A DNA stretch of 64,000 nt from Saccharomycodes ludwigii (lineage: Eukaryota > Ascomycota > Saccharomycetes > Saccharomycodales > Saccharomycodaceae): contig NC_060201.1 of the NCBI RefSeq assembly GCF_020623625.1, positions 744,001 through 808,000 on the forward strand. Direction: 5' to 3'. The number at the start of each line of letters is the position of its first letter. Within the stretch, counting starts at the first letter, position 1. The position numbers and the translations under genes are program-made. Below, one piece after another: positions 19,707-31,125 of this stretch. The notes under the pieces were generated by a model. It was not told the DNA's origin, did no database searches, and saw only the letters and a program-made list of their open reading frames with translations.

Positions 19707-21827
19707 TTAGTTTTGTAGTTTTTCCACAATTCTTTTCAATTTATTTTTCATGATTAATATCTTTTTTTTATCGTAAAGTAAAATGCTGTTGTTCAGACAG
19801 GCTAATCCACAGACATATAGTAAATGATCGTTTATGGTCTTAGAATGCTTTCCCAATTGGAAAGCCTGTTGCAAATATTGTTCTTTATCCTCAGTTTTAT
19901 GGAAAACAATGAAACTACCAACAATTTCCATTAAAAAAAAAAGTAATTCAGATTTTTTTAATTTATATTTTTTGATAATGATAGGATCAATGGGTGGTGA
20001 TGATGATTTAACGACATTGACTTTTATAAAATTTTCTAATTCCGTTATAATTCTTTGTTTAATATCTGTATCATTTATGATGGACACAAGTGGTACTTCT
20101 ATAAATGGCTTGAAGTGTGTTATAATCCATATCAATATCCATGTACATCTAATTAAATTATTTGACTCGAATGACGGCATTATCTTTAAGATTTCTGGTT
20201 CAATTTGATTTGCTGCTATATCTAAATTATTGCAGTTGCAATGAAGCATATACAAGTTAAATAAACAATACAATTTCAAATCATAGTACTTAACTTTTGT
20301 TGTAACATCATTATTGGTACAATCTATATCTTGTAATATGTGGGTGTAATTTTCAATTAGAATGGTGGCTATATTAGAGTATTTTTTTGAGCTTAACTGT
20401 AACTTCGATACTTTTAAAACCTTTTTATAGATAGTGTCATCACTGTCAATAACGTCCTTATCAGAAGTAATAGTATCCTCAGCTATTGTGGACAATAATG
20501 ATTCCCAGCCCATATAAAACTCCACTAACTCGAGCATTTTATTCTGCAATTTCTGATAAACACTTAGGCTAGAAACATTTCTAAAAGCATTGTTCATTTT
20601 CTCCATCTTTTTGAAATCATCTAAAGCAAAGAACTTCACGCATTTCGGAAGAAGTTTAGTACTAAAGTTACTTGATTTATCATGACAATTAACCAAATAG
20701 GAGACACTTTGAAATAATGAAATTAGTATTTTTAAATTGGTATATTGGAAAATAATGGTATTAATTTCCAATGGGAATAGGTCCAATGTAATTTTCGAGC
20801 AAGTGATTAAGTATTGTTTATTTTTGTTAAGGTCAAATTTAAATTGCTCTAAATTTTCGCTAATATTTTGGTCATTTGAGATTTTATACAATATAGTTAA
20901 GATTGATTTCCACATGTTAAATTCAACACAAGTAAATTCATAATCTTTAAAAAGTTGGTAGATATCTTTGATCGAAACATAATCAATATGCTCCTCCAAA
21001 CAAAAATTGATAAACGATAATAATAGGTATTGATAAAAGAGCGTTTGTTGTAAATTCAAGTCATTACAATGGGAAAGTATTTTCTTATAATCATATAATA
21101 ACGAAGAATCAAGTGCAATCGGGGTTCCTGTTGCTTTTAATTCTATTTCTGCCATTTCAAAAATCAATTTCCATTTCGTTACTAAAATAATATAATTACT
21201 AGTTCTGGGTACATTCATTTTAATAATGTTATCTGATTCGTTTTGTAAATTTCTTTGAACCCTCTTGCAGTTGTTAATACTAGTTTTTATATCGTTAGTA
21301 GAACCGATATTCACGGGTATAATGAAATTTAACATCAATTCTAAATTCATGATATTTTCAAAATAATCAGCATTGTTCAAGGAGACTAATTTCATTTTAC
21401 AACTATCCAAGTATCTCCTCACCAAATCAATATTGGTGTCCATACATTTTTTGTCGTCATATTCATGTTTATTAAAACTAATGGAAGTGGTGTAATCATC
21501 TTGACAATAAGTTATTATTAAAGAACATAACTCTATGGTGATCTGACAATCTTGTTTGGGCGATAATTGGAACCCATTTTTTAGATATTGATAGCATTTG
21601 ATAGCGTTGGAGAGTAAAGTATAATATTGTCTCAGTTGATATTCTGTCTTAATCCGGTGGAAACTTTTAATTGCATGATTTTCGTATTCTTTAGCCAATT
21701 GGTAAATTACGTTTGGCTGATATTTTTGAAATTGTTCTAAGATAATAAATTGTTGTTCGGTTTTTGTATCATGTATGGGAGTATTGTTGTTGGGGATAGA
21801 ACCGTCGATACTTTTTTCTTGAACCAT
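19707..21827 (-). CDS. SCC4: Cohesin-loading subunit Scc4 (Mau2 family)
   Basis: Scc4 pairs with Scc2 to load cohesin on chromosomes and targets the loader to centromeres and promoters. This 706-residue protein (S. cerevisiae about 624) is almost wholly alpha-helical, with repeated Leu/Tyr-rich helical pairs (YQYLKNGFQLSPKQDCQITIEL, FYMGWESLL, EKEQYLQQAFQLGKHSK) as in the TPR superhelix of Mau2/Scc4. The last third is best conserved in type (helical hairpins with ACLNNSILLY near the end). The family is divergent, so the name rests largely on position: tail-to-tail with TPS2 and head-to-head with SPT15, as YER147C/YER148W. Confidence 0.78.
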   Translation of the reverse strand: MVQEKSIDGSIPNNNTPIHDTKTEQQFIILEQFQKYQPNVIYQLAKEYENHAIKSFHRIKTEYQLRQYYTLLSNAIKCYQYLKNGFQLSPKQDCQITIELCSLIITYCQDDYTTSISFNKHEYDDKKCMDTNIDLVRRYLDSCKMKLVSLNNADYFENIMNLELMLNFIIPVNIGSTNDIKTSINNCKRVQRNLQNESDNIIKMNVPRTSNYIILVTKWKLIFEMAEIELKATGTPIALDSSLLYDYKKILSHCNDLNLQQTLFYQYLLLSFINFCLEEHIDYVSIKDIYQLFKDYEFTCVEFNMWKSILTILYKISNDQNISENLEQFKFDLNKNKQYLITCSKITLDLFPLEINTIIFQYTNLKILISLFQSVSYLVNCHDKSSNFSTKLLPKCVKFFALDDFKKMEKMNNAFRNVSSLSVYQKLQNKMLELVEFYMGWESLLSTIAEDTITSDKDVIDSDDTIYKKVLKVSKLQLSSKKYSNIATILIENYTHILQDIDCTNNDVTTKVKYYDLKLYCLFNLYMLHCNCNNLDIAANQIEPEILKIMPSFESNNLIRCTWILIWIITHFKPFIEVPLVSIINDTDIKQRIITELENFIKVNVVKSSSPPIDPIIIKKYKLKKSELLFFLMEIVGSFIVFHKTEDKEQYLQQAFQLGKHSKTINDHLLYVCGLACLNNSILLYDKKKILIMKNKLKRIVEKLQN

Positions 21828-21920
21828 TATGGTAATATACCTTCTAGTATCAATGGTTTGTTTAGTTGGATACCCATCCAGGTAACAATTGATTAAATGT
21901 CTTTACGAATTGCACCAAAG

Positions 21921-21958
21921 TGAAAAAAAAGACAAAAAATGAAAAAAAAGACAAAAAA
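21921..21958. repeat. 19-bp tandem A-rich repeat
   Basis: Two exact copies of a TGA8GACA6 unit lie side by side in the SCC4/SPT15 promoter. Probably slippage; no function seen. Confidence 0.8.
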
Positions 21959-21994
21959 TGAAAAAAAAAAAATATATAAATATATATATATATA

Positions 21995-22026
21995 TTACCC
22001 GGAGCATATTCAATTTATATCACGTG
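21995..22026 (+). promoter_or_regulatory. Reb1-like site plus CACGTG E-box
   Basis: TTACCCGG (21995-22002) is the Reb1 core; ATCACGTG (22019-22026) fits Cbf1. They lie 17 bases apart, midway between SCC4 and SPT15. Confidence 0.6.
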
Positions 22027-22236
22027 CCACGTAAATACTCAACTATCGCTTTATACGAACGGTGCAATTAAAAAAAAAAAAAAAAAAAAAAAAGAAAAAC
22101 AAAAAAAAACGAAATAAAAAATCGTGACAAAGTCTCATTTACACTCACCATCAAAAAGATAATTGACTCTTTTTAAATTGAAATAATCGTGTCTTAGCGT
22201 TGAATCAGTGTAACAGTATATCAAAAACGCAGATAA

Positions 22237-23043
22237 ATGTCGGAAGAAGAAGATCAAAGATTAAAAGATTTTAAAAAGACAAACAGCATTGTGTTTGATG
22301 AAGCTACCAGGAAAGTCTGGGAAAGTGAAAACAATACTGAACCTAATGGTCCAAACGAAATAGAAAATACTAATAACACCAAGATAGAAGGTTCTTCATC
22401 TGCTTCTACGGCTTTTGGTGTAAATACCACGGAACCTAGCATAAACGCCAAAAATGAAGAAGTAGAAGACAGGCATAACGATCAGGCTGATGATACTACC
22501 TCTGGTATTGTTCCAACATTACAGAATATAGTTGCCACAGTTGATTTAGATTGTAGGTTAGATTTGAAAACCGTAGCATTACATGCCCGTAATGCAGAAT
22601 ATAATCCAAGAAGATTTGCTGCCGTTATCATGAGAATCAGAGAGCCCAAAACAACGGCTTTAATATTTGCAAGTGGTAAGATGGTTGTAACTGGTGCCAA
22701 AAGTGAAGATGATTCTAAATTAGCTAGTAGAAAATATGCAAGAATTATTCAAAAGATTGGATTTAGTGCTAAGTTTACAAAGTTTAAAATTCAAAATATT
22801 GTGGGCTCATGTGATGTTAAATTCCCCATTAGATTGGAAGGGTTGGCATTTAGTCATGGTACCTTTTCAAGTTACGAACCCGAGTTATTTCCCGGTTTGA
22901 TTTACAGAATGGTTAAACCCAAAATTGTTTTATTAATTTTTGTTTCTGGAAAAATTGTTTTAACAGGTGCCAAAAAGAGGGAAGAGATTTATCAGGCTTT
23001 TGAAGCTATTTATCCTGTTTTAAGTGAATTTAGAAAATTGTAA
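22237..23043 (+). CDS. SPT15: TATA-binding protein
   Basis: TBP nucleates pre-initiation complexes for all three nuclear RNA polymerases. The 268-residue protein (240 in S. cerevisiae) has a divergent, acidic/Asn-rich N-terminus of about 89 residues. From residue 90 ([13 protein letters not shown]...) the two-repeat saddle core is almost identical to the S. cerevisiae one. The DNA-intercalating Phe residues are present in both halves ([13 protein letters not shown] and [13 protein letters not shown]), as are the basic stirrups. Small changes (D-L-D-C at the first repeat's start) are also seen in other fungi. It shares its promoter with SCC4 and converges on PEA2, as YER148W. Confidence 0.99.
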   Translation: MSEEEDQRLKDFKKTNSIVFDEATRKVWESENNTEPNGPNEIENTNNTKIEGSSSASTAFGVNTTEPSINAKNEEVEDRHNDQADDTTSGIVPTLQNIVATVDLDCRLDLKTVALHARNAEYNPRRFAAVIMRIREPKTTALIFASGKMVVTGAKSEDDSKLASRKYARIIQKIGFSAKFTKFKIQNIVGSCDVKFPIRLEGLAFSHGTFSSYEPELFPGLIYRMVKPKIVLLIFVSGKIVLTGAKKREEIYQAFEAIYPVLSEFRKL

Positions 23044-23057
23044 GGCTTTTTCTTTTC

Positions 23058-23090
<33 letters not shown>

Positions 23091-23517
23091 ATAAATAGAC
23101 AGGAAAGATAAAGAGAAAACTCTTACATTTATACCCATAAAAAATGTCAAGACGACTAATGACAAGGTTATGCAATCAAAGAAGGAAGTATATATATATA
23201 TATATCTACGTTTATAAGTACAATATCAACTGAAAGATTGTACTCACATAAGGAAAAGGTTTTCTTTTGTTTGTTATTTTTCCAAAGCTCAATTAAGACT
23301 AATAGGGAAAATTTAAAAAAAAAAAAAATTACAATAAATATCAATAATAATACAAATTATTTAAGTATATAATAATAATAATAAACGTATAGGCTAGAAA
23401 AAAAAAAAAAAACATTATATAAAAATATGAAAGCTGAATTGAAAAAAAAAAAAAACATTTGTGACAACAATGATAAAAATAATCATACTCTAATTATCTA
23501 TGATATTAATAACTACA
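23044..23517. other. Convergent spacer SPT15/PEA2
   Basis: It has a CTTTT repeat right after the SPT15 stop (23047-23090), a TA repeat near 23190-23205, A runs, and AAT repeats. No gene seen. Confidence 0.5.
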
Positions 23518-24876
23518 CTAGGGAATGGGTAATCTTTCATAGGATTTCAATTTTTCTTCTAATTCAAACCTTTTATTCTTTTCTATCATTAGCTTGCGGC
23601 TGTGTTGTTGCTGCATATCATTAATAATCTTTTTAAATTCCCCCTTCATAATAGTTAAGGAATAACTACCAGTACCATCAGGAGTAGCAAGATTGTTGAA
23701 ACCATTTGTATTATTATTAGGCGTGGAATGAAGACTTAAAGTACTAGAATTAATTAATAATGGTGACGTTAAGGGATTGAAGCTATTAGTTTTATTACTG
23801 CCAGTGCTTATGAACTGGGAGGGCTGTTGAAGGAAAGTGCTGTTTTCATCTTCCTTGTTCACATCTGAATCCACTGATACCATAGAAGAAGTTGACGGCG
23901 TGTTGGCTAGTTTAGGTGAAATAATATGCTGCTCGATACTACTAGAATTAGTTGCTGAGTTGGCACCATTAGTATAATTGATACCATCTGAAATTGTTGC
24001 AAATTTAGTATCAATACTCAAATTAGGCGTATTATTTCTTTTCAGATTGGGTGTAGTGATACCAACGTTAGCAGTAGATTGGTTTTTTAAATCTTTTAAC
24101 TCTTTATTCAATTTATTAATTGTGGACTCGTAAACATTCAACTTTTGAATCACATTCAAATATTTATCCTGTTGAGTGGAAATCTGAGAATGATAATTTA
24201 GTAGCTCATTTTGTAACTCTTTATTTTGTTTATTTAGTTTATCTATGTTCTCCAAGTAATCTTTTCTATCATCGGCAAACTTTTTAGTTAGAAAATTATG
24301 TGCCAGTTGTAAATCCTTTAGGGCCGTTTTCAATTCTTGAATTTCAAATTTACTGTTACTGTTGCTACTATTTGATTTTACCTTAGCCAGAGTTAATGAA
24401 TATTCGTCATTTACTTTATTACCATTAGTGTTTTCATTGATGCTTTGATCAATATTTTTTTTAGAATTGGCAGTGGTATCAGTTCCAGCGGCACTCTTAA
24501 TTTTAATTAAAGAATCAATACAGTTTTTCAAAAAATCTAAACTGGTTTTTTTACTGCTAGAATTAGTACCGTCGTTCTTAACACTATTCATAATATTCTT
24601 ATTACCTTCAACACTCGCCATAATGACATCAGTACTAGCACCGTCGTTGCTAGGTGTATTCCCACTTGAATATAAATCGATACCGTTTTTAATAGATTCG
24701 CTAAAAATATAAGATAGTAATTCTTCAATGATTTCTTCAGTAGATGGCACAGAAAGTGACAAATTCTTCAAATTACGATGATCTATGCTATTATTCCTTT
24801 GAGTTGGTTCCTGTCTTTGTTGTTGAGCCAAAGAGGTAAAACTATTGGCACTGTTATTATTAGAATTACTGTTTCC

Positions 24877-24923
<47 letters not shown>

Positions 24924-26217
24924 TATCATTTTTGTTATAATTATTATCACTACTATTACCGACGTTATCATTATTGTCGTTGTTGTTGTTAGCATTTTTA
25001 TTGGTATTATTAATATTAGATGAGGTATCCTCAGCCAGGGGCGATGATAGAGTAGTTGAATAATTTAATAGAGAATCCGGCAATATACTCTTGCTTGTAT
25101 TATCATTATAATTCATACTGTTTATCATAGATTCAACAAATAATTTAAATTGTGGATTCTCAATAAATTCAATAATATTTACTTCAGGTAAACTAATTCT
25201 AGCTAATTGTCTCAATAACCCAGAATACAACTTTTCCTTTAGTTCCAACTGTTTTCTTAAATTATAACATAAGGCATCATCAAGAGTGGCAGTAGAGGAA
25301 ACTGAGTCAAAACGAGGACTTGCGTTAGAGGTGGTATTTTGCAATTCCCTTTGCAATAATTCTAAGTTGTTCACTTCTTTTAACATATATCTCCAATTCT
25401 TAATGAATAAATCATCATCCATGGTACAATTTTTAGCTTTATATAAAGCGTACTCAGTACATAATTTTAGTTGTAGAAAAAAAATATCATCATTGTTACT
25501 AGCATCAAAGATATTGAGATCCTTTTTAATAGTGGTTGAATTAGTGGCTCCCTCATTTTCTTCTTGTTCGCTACTAGTGTCAAATGTTTCGTTTACTTCT
25601 AAATCTGATTCAAATTCAGTATTTTGGGTACTACTAGATACAGTACTGCCACTATTACTCTTAATATTTCTGGAAGTTTTTGGAGTATTAACAACGTTAG
25701 CAAGTCTATGGTGGTTTATAGTTCTATTCTCATACATTAGAGAGTCTTCATAGTCGATGTAATTGGGCTCATAAGTTTCCAAACTAGTTTCCAGTACATC
25801 TGTGTGAGTGCTATCATAGCATGAAGTGATAGCATCTGTATTATAAAGGACATTTTCCGTATACTTATTTTGGACAGTTGGTGTGTTTGGCAGGGCAGAC
25901 AGATCCATGGTAGAGGAATCTCTTTCGGAATTAGTATTGCTGGTGGTGTTGACAAACAATTTTGTTTTTAATTGTTTATAGTTTAAAGGATAATCATCTA
26001 TTTTATTCAATAAGGTAGGGTTAGATTTCTGTAACAATTCTAGCATTAGAGAGTGAGATTTTGCGTGCGTAATAGTACCATTATTATCGTTTATATGGTT
26101 ATTAGTGTTGTCTCTTATTTGTTTAATGGGCGATAATATTGGTTGGTGTGATGAAGATAACCTAGTTCCCTCTCCAATAATATCTGAACTGTGATTATTA
26201 TTGTTATAAGGGCACAT
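23518..26217 (-). CDS. PEA2: Polarisome component Pea2-like, coiled coil
   Basis: Pea2 is a coiled-coil scaffold of the polarisome with Spa2, Bud6 and Bni1, needed for polarised growth and mating projections. This product has 899 residues, about twice S. cerevisiae Pea2 (about 420). Much of the extra is Asn/Thr/Ser-rich, including a run of about 13 Asn near residues 435-450. Structured parts are an N-terminal third with helical segments (QLKLCTEYALYKAKNCTMDDD, LRKQLELKEKLYSGLLRQL), a strong coiled coil near residues 630-710, and a second short one at the very C-terminus (MIEKNKRFELEEKLKSYE). The name rests on place and strand after SPT15 (YER149C) and on the coiled coil. Spa2/Sph1 are unlikely because they lie elsewhere. 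Confidence 0.65.
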
Positions 26218-26743
26218 TATTAATGGTTGTTTTTTTTTTATTTTTTTTATTTTTTCTATTTTTAATAAAAAAGAACTTTAGTATTAAGATTTTTGAAAAA
26301 TTTGAGTTTGTAAAATATAAATAGTTGAATTTTCTTTTTATTTGAAAAACAAAAGTGAAAATAAAAATTTCGTGGATTTTATTTTTTTTTTTTTTAAATT
26401 TTTTCTTTTTTTCGCGACTGAAAAATGATGTAAATATTGTTATTTAATATCCGATAACTGTAAATTCCTTTTTCTGTCGGTATAAACACAAACATGTGGA
26501 TATCACTAGATACGAAATATGTTTTTTTATTATTATCGCAATGGGAAAAATGATAAGACGTCGTCGTTTCTTTTTTTTTTTGCTTTTCTTTTCTTTTTTT
26601 CTTTTCTTTTCTTTTCTTTTCTTTTTTCTGTACAAGATAATTCAAATATATACTATCAACCATATTAATATACATTATTTCTGCATTTATCCTTTACTTC
26701 AACCCTAAAATTGGGAAATTACCAACAAGAGAGCAAATACTAA
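26218..26743. other. Divergent promoter PEA2/PPH3
   Basis: T/A runs (near 26378-26410) and a CTTTT repeat (26583-26625). Nothing gene-like. Confidence 0.5.
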
Positions 26744-27928
26744 ATGACTGATAAGATTGATAAAATAATAGAGTATATATGTTTAAGTGGCACCAATTCT
26801 ACAGCACAAGAATATACTAATAGTCAAACCTACTCGCCGTCCATATTAACTTCATGCGAAAGCAGTTACAACACCACCAATACAAATCCCAATAATAATA
26901 TACTTTCTGAAGAAAATATTTATGAAATATGCCAGTATATACAAGATTTATTAATACAAGAACCCAATATAGCACATATAGATACACCGGTTACCATATG
27001 CGGTGATATCCACGGCCAATTACATGATTTATTAAATTTATTTAGCATATCTAGTGGCACTAATAACAGTGCCTTCGATGATCAAGACGAAACTAACCCC
27101 GTGACCGTAACCACCAACAATAGTAATGGCACTACTACCACCACTACTACACCAATAAACAGTACAAGAACTACGTCAATACCAAATTTCAGTCAAAGTT
27201 TATTAAATACAAGATATATATTTTTGGGCGATTTTGTTGATCGTGGCTTTTATTCTTTAGAAACTTTTTTACTATTAATATGTCTTAAAATTAGATATCC
27301 AGATAGAATTATCTTGGTTAGAGGGAACCATGAAACAAGGCAGATTACCAAAGTTTACGGGTTCTACGATGAATGTATCAGGAAATATGGGAATTGTAAT
27401 GTATGGAGGTATTGTTGTGAAGTTTTTGATTACTTACCATTAGGTTGTTCAATTAATGATGGCACCATATTTTGTTTGCATGGTGGATTGTCACCGGATG
27501 TTAAAAATTTAAACGAAATACGATGCATTGATAGAAAGCAGGAAGTTCCTCACATGGGTGCAATGTGTGATTTATTATGGAGCGATCCTGATGAACTAGT
27601 AAATAGCTGGAGCGTTAGTCCAAGGGGCGCTGGATACCTATTTGGTAAAAACGAAGTTGATGAGTTTAGATACCTCAATAATATTGATTTAATAGCTAGA
27701 GCGCACCAGTTGGTTATGGAAGGATATAAGGAAATGTTTAACAAAGGATTAGTTACTGTTTGGAGTGCACCAAATTATTGTTATAGGTGTGGTAATGTTG
27801 CCAGCGTTTTAACTATTGATAATAATATGAACAAAACTTATAAAATATTTGATGCTGTACCAATCAAAGATAATAGAGGGAATTCTATAATACCGAATAA
27901 AAAACCATCGATGGATTATTTTTTATAA
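26744..27928 (+). CDS. PPH3: Protein phosphatase 4 catalytic subunit
   Basis: Pph3, with Psy2 and Psy4, dephosphorylates gamma-H2A and Rad53 in DNA damage recovery. The PPP metal-site motifs are complete: GDIHGQ (residues 87-92), GDFVDRG (162-168), GNHE, and the C-terminal block ending in D-Y-F-L, the carboxymethylated tail of PP2A-like enzymes. The 394-residue length exceeds the usual 308. Extra residues are an Asn/Ser/Thr insert near residues 16-52 and another of about 46 residues, Thr/Asn-rich, between the first two motifs (about 108-152). The catalytic core outside the inserts looks normal. No splice signals flank the inserts. Place matches YDR075W. Confidence 0.95.
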   Translation: MTDKIDKIIEYICLSGTNSTAQEYTNSQTYSPSILTSCESSYNTTNTNPNNNILSEENIYEICQYIQDLLIQEPNIAHIDTPVTICGDIHGQLHDLLNLFSISSGTNNSAFDDQDETNPVTVTTNNSNGTTTTTTTPINSTRTTSIPNFSQSLLNTRYIFLGDFVDRGFYSLETFLLLICLKIRYPDRIILVRGNHETRQITKVYGFYDECIRKYGNCNVWRYCCEVFDYLPLGCSINDGTIFCLHGGLSPDVKNLNEIRCIDRKQEVPHMGAMCDLLWSDPDELVNSWSVSPRGAGYLFGKNEVDEFRYLNNIDLIARAHQLVMEGYKEMFNKGLVTVWSAPNYCYRCGNVASVLTIDNNMNKTYKIFDAVPIKDNRGNSIIPNKKPSMDYFL

Positions 27929-28370
27929 CTAGGGCTATACAATTATTATAAACATACACATATATGTATATATAACTATATTGAAAGAAAGAAAAAAAAA
28001 GATGGCATTTTTCTTTTCTCCCTCGTTTCCAATTGGACCTTTTTTTTATTTTATTTTATTTTATTTTTTGAACTTTGACTTGAACTCTTTTACGTGTTGT
28101 TTGCCAAGTGTTTATCATAAATCCGGGTAAATATTAAAATATGAGATTTGTCTTTGGTATTTTTATTATGAGTTGTTTGGTTGTTGCTTGCCATGAAGAA
28201 CTTTCTTATTTATTTGCATTCACTTTTGTATGTCCTGCTTGATAAAAAAAAATAATCGAATTAATATACATTTCCCATTTCAAGGGAACCCTCCCCCCCA
28301 TCGTTAAAGGAAAAGCAAAAGAAAAAGGAATCAGGAAAGAATAAAATACGTCAATATATATATATATAAT
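27929..28370. other. Spacer PPH3 to RAD55
   Basis: Includes a TTTTA repeat (28040-28068), a Reb1-like site (28124-28130), and a TA box just before the RAD55 ATG. No gene seen. Confidence 0.5.
28124..28130 (-). promoter_or_regulatory. Reb1-like site upstream of RAD55
   Basis: CGGGTAA on the plus strand is the reverse of TTACCCG, about 240 bases before the ATG. Confidence 0.5.
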
Positions 28371-29936
28371 ATGAATTTATCATCAATATTGGGTGGCACT
28401 TCTTTATCCCAAATAATTTCATTGGAAACAAGCACACAAAAACGGACAGATGATAATAATAACACTTTAGCAAATGACAAAACTTATCTAAATATTTGCT
28501 TTAAAACAGGAATATCGGAATTAGACAATAAATTAATGAACTATTCATGTACTGAAGGTACTACTATTAACTCCATTGATAAAGTTCTATATAATAATGG
28601 AATTTATGAAATTTATGGGCCCCCTGGTATAGGAAAAAGTACCATAGGTTATAATATAATGAAGAATTATACCAAATTTTTTGCTGAAACTGGTGCGACC
28701 AATAGTACTAGTACTAATAGTGGTACTACTAATGATTTTAATATGCTATGGATCGATACTATAAAAATATCTCCCACTTTTCCTTTCCAATCGAATATTA
28801 GAGATAATAACCGTAAGAATAATTGTGTCCTTAATATGAACTTTGACGGAGGAAAGAATGAGACAAAAATAGAAGATAACGACGATACAATACCGTATTT
28901 TGATAAAATCAGATTGATTTCAATATCCCAAATACTAATGTTTTTCATGAGTCAAAATAGTTCCAAGAATACTGAAAATAACACTAAAAGATACAACGTC
29001 ATCATAATTGATGGATTTTCAAAATTGGTAAATAAATATTTGAATTCTCTGGCATTTAAATATAATGTCAATGTTGCATCAACTTCAAATAATAACGCTA
29101 ATAGCAATAATGTGAGTTTACATAAATTAAAAGTTGATTTATTGCAATTGATATTTATAAACATGTTGGAATATTGTAATTCTACCACCATTTCCAAGAA
29201 TAATACCATCAATAGTGGATGCAGAATTATATTATTGGACGATGTAAAAAACACAACCTTTAACTTTCAAATAACAATGGATGATATAAATAATAGCATC
29301 AATAAGAACGAAGTAATAGGAAATACAAATAATTTTTTGGTTACTGGATCTTTCTCTTCTAATTATGCTTCTTCTATCACAAATAATAGTTGTATGTTAT
29401 TAAAAAGTGAATTAGAGGCTAATGTGGGTATGGGGATCTTTGAAAATAAATGGAACAGATTTATTAAATTGAGAATAGGACTTTATTATGGAAATAATAG
29501 TCCATGCGATTCTAATACGTCAAATTCTAATGAAAGAAGTGTTTACTGTATTATCAAATCTTCGAATTTTCATTTACAAAATAATAATAATAACAGTAGT
29601 AACGGCGGACATATTGTCACCACTACTAATGTCACCAATAATAATGATTGCATTTTTTCATTCAAGTATCCTAAAAATTACTTTAGAGACAATTTTATGG
29701 TGAGAGAATCTTGTATACAAGCAGAAGAGAAAACTGTGATTGAAAGGGATAGCAATAGCAATATTGGAAAGAGTCCTGTTGGCACGGAAAAATTGGGTAA
29801 TAATTCTGATATGAAGGATGATATTACCGGTAAAATTATTAATGAAAGCAACGCAAATACTAAACTTTCTTTGTTTATTCACCAACAAGAAAATATTGAG
29901 GATGAATCATTAGTAATAGAAGAAAGTCAAATATGA
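28371..29936 (+). CDS. RAD55: Rad51 paralogue Rad55-like ATPase
   Basis: Rad55 with Rad57 stabilises Rad51 filaments in homologous recombination. The 521-residue protein (S. cerevisiae about 406) has a RecA-type Walker A, GPPGIGKST, at residues 83-91 and a Walker B strand, VIIIDGF, at residues 210-216. Later blocks include RIILLDD and a C-terminal strand WNRFIKLRIGLYYG. The rest is Asn/Ser/Thr-rich and poorly conserved, including a long polar tail. Rad57 and Dmc1 are less likely because the N-terminal HhH domain is absent and the protein starts close to the ATPase core. Place between PPH3 and the SED1-like gene fits YDR076W. Confidence 0.82.
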   Translation: MNLSSILGGTSLSQIISLETSTQKRTDDNNNTLANDKTYLNICFKTGISELDNKLMNYSCTEGTTINSIDKVLYNNGIYEIYGPPGIGKSTIGYNIMKNYTKFFAETGATNSTSTNSGTTNDFNMLWIDTIKISPTFPFQSNIRDNNRKNNCVLNMNFDGGKNETKIEDNDDTIPYFDKIRLISISQILMFFMSQNSSKNTENNTKRYNVIIIDGFSKLVNKYLNSLAFKYNVNVASTSNNNANSNNVSLHKLKVDLLQLIFINMLEYCNSTTISKNNTINSGCRIILLDDVKNTTFNFQITMDDINNSINKNEVIGNTNNFLVTGSFSSNYASSITNNSCMLLKSELEANVGMGIFENKWNRFIKLRIGLYYGNNSPCDSNTSNSNERSVYCIIKSSNFHLQNNNNNSSNGGHIVTTTNVTNNNDCIFSFKYPKNYFRDNFMVRESCIQAEEKTVIERDSNSNIGKSPVGTEKLGNNSDMKDDITGKIINESNANTKLSLFIHQQENIEDESLVIEESQI

Positions 29937-31125
29937 CTATTGAAAAAAAAACAAAAAAAAAAAAACAAAAATAAAGGTTATTTTATTTTTAATTTTATTC
30001 TTATAATGAAAGTAGTTTTTCAAATTATTGTTGATAAGGTTCAATAAAGAATTGAAAAAAAACTACAAAATAGAAACACGTATCATAACCAGGATTTAAA
30101 GGGGAGAAGGGATGAAATAAACTTTTTAGTTTATTTGTATACTGAAATTAAAAAGTAATGGTTTATAAAGTGAAAAAAGCAAAAAAAAACATTTATATTT
30201 TATTAGAAGATCGCTTTGTTTTTAATTGGCATAGGTTTTTATAGACACTTTAAGGACAATATAATATATATTTATATGTATAATTTGATACCAATAAATG
30301 TGTGTTATGAGGTGTAATTTGAGGGGGGTTTCAGTACCTTAATTTAAATTTTATTAATTTATTTATTTATTTATTTATTTTTTTTTTTTTTCCCATATTG
30401 CAATGTAAATCAAAATTTTAAAATAAAGAAATTCACCCTTTATAATTTAGCGATTTTTGTTAAAAGTTGAGCTATATTAAATGAACTTTGTCCGCAATAA
30501 TGTGACCTTTTTTTTAACCTTGTGTATAATTCATACATTAAAGATTATGAACCATTTTTAAAATTCAATTAGAAACAAACGACCAAACAACCACCTTTAT
30601 TATTTTAGTGTATGTTTTTTTTATTGTTATTTTCAAGCCAAGAGAAAAATTAAAAATTAAAGAAAAAAAAAACGTTTTAAAAATATGTGGTGCGGCTGTG
30701 CCACAAAAGCAACTTCTAAATTTAATCAAATAAATAATAAAAAGAATGTCAATTATTTATTTATTTTTTTAAAAAATAATAAACCATAAAATGCACAATA
30801 TATCACTTTTTATATATAAATATATATTTTTGCTCCTTTAAAGTAGTTTAAAATAAAAATAAAATTATGAGAGTTATAATAGTGAAGAAAATAAATGTTT
30901 AAATATTTGCATATATGTATATATATAATATATAAGGAAGACAATTAAATCATTATTAATTAGTTTTAATCTTCCCCCTCCTCCACCCCCCCATATCTTC
31001 TCTTTATGAACTTTAATAAAAAATCAGAATAAACCAAAAATAAAAAAAAAAAAAAAAAAAAATTAAGGAATCAAATCCATAGCTTTAATAAAACCAATTA
31101 TCTTCTATATACTATCGTTAAAATA
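29937..31125. other. Long promoter region upstream of the SED1-like gene
   Basis: About 1.2 kb, tandem spacer. It contains AGGGG at 30100 and 30322, CCCCT at 30975, a TTTA repeat (30357-30379), TA-rich stretches near 30905-30935, and a poly-A tract at 31041-31061. Length and elements suggest strong, regulated expression. No gene seen. Confidence 0.55.
30100..30979. promoter_or_regulatory. Three stress-element cores upstream of SED1-like gene
   Basis: AGGGG at 30100-30104 and 30322-30326, and CCCCT at 30975-30979. S. cerevisiae SED1 and SPI1 are stress- and stationary-phase-induced, so Msn2/4-type control is plausible here. Three 5-mers alone are weak evidence. Confidence 0.4.

Larger units (their letters stand above)
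21828..22236. other. Divergent promoter SCC4/SPT15
   Basis: About 400 bases. From left to right: a 19-base A-rich direct repeat (21921-21958), a TA stretch, a Reb1-like TTACCCGG (21995-22002), the E-box ATCACGTG (22019-22026), an A run (22071-22093), and the SPT15 leader. This looks like a typical nucleosome-free shared promoter. Confidence 0.6.

Noticed and set aside
26790-26900. Introns in place of PPH3 inserts
   Set aside because: No GTATGT-like donor or TACTAAC branch point was found; the inserts are in frame and coded by simple Asn/Thr codons.
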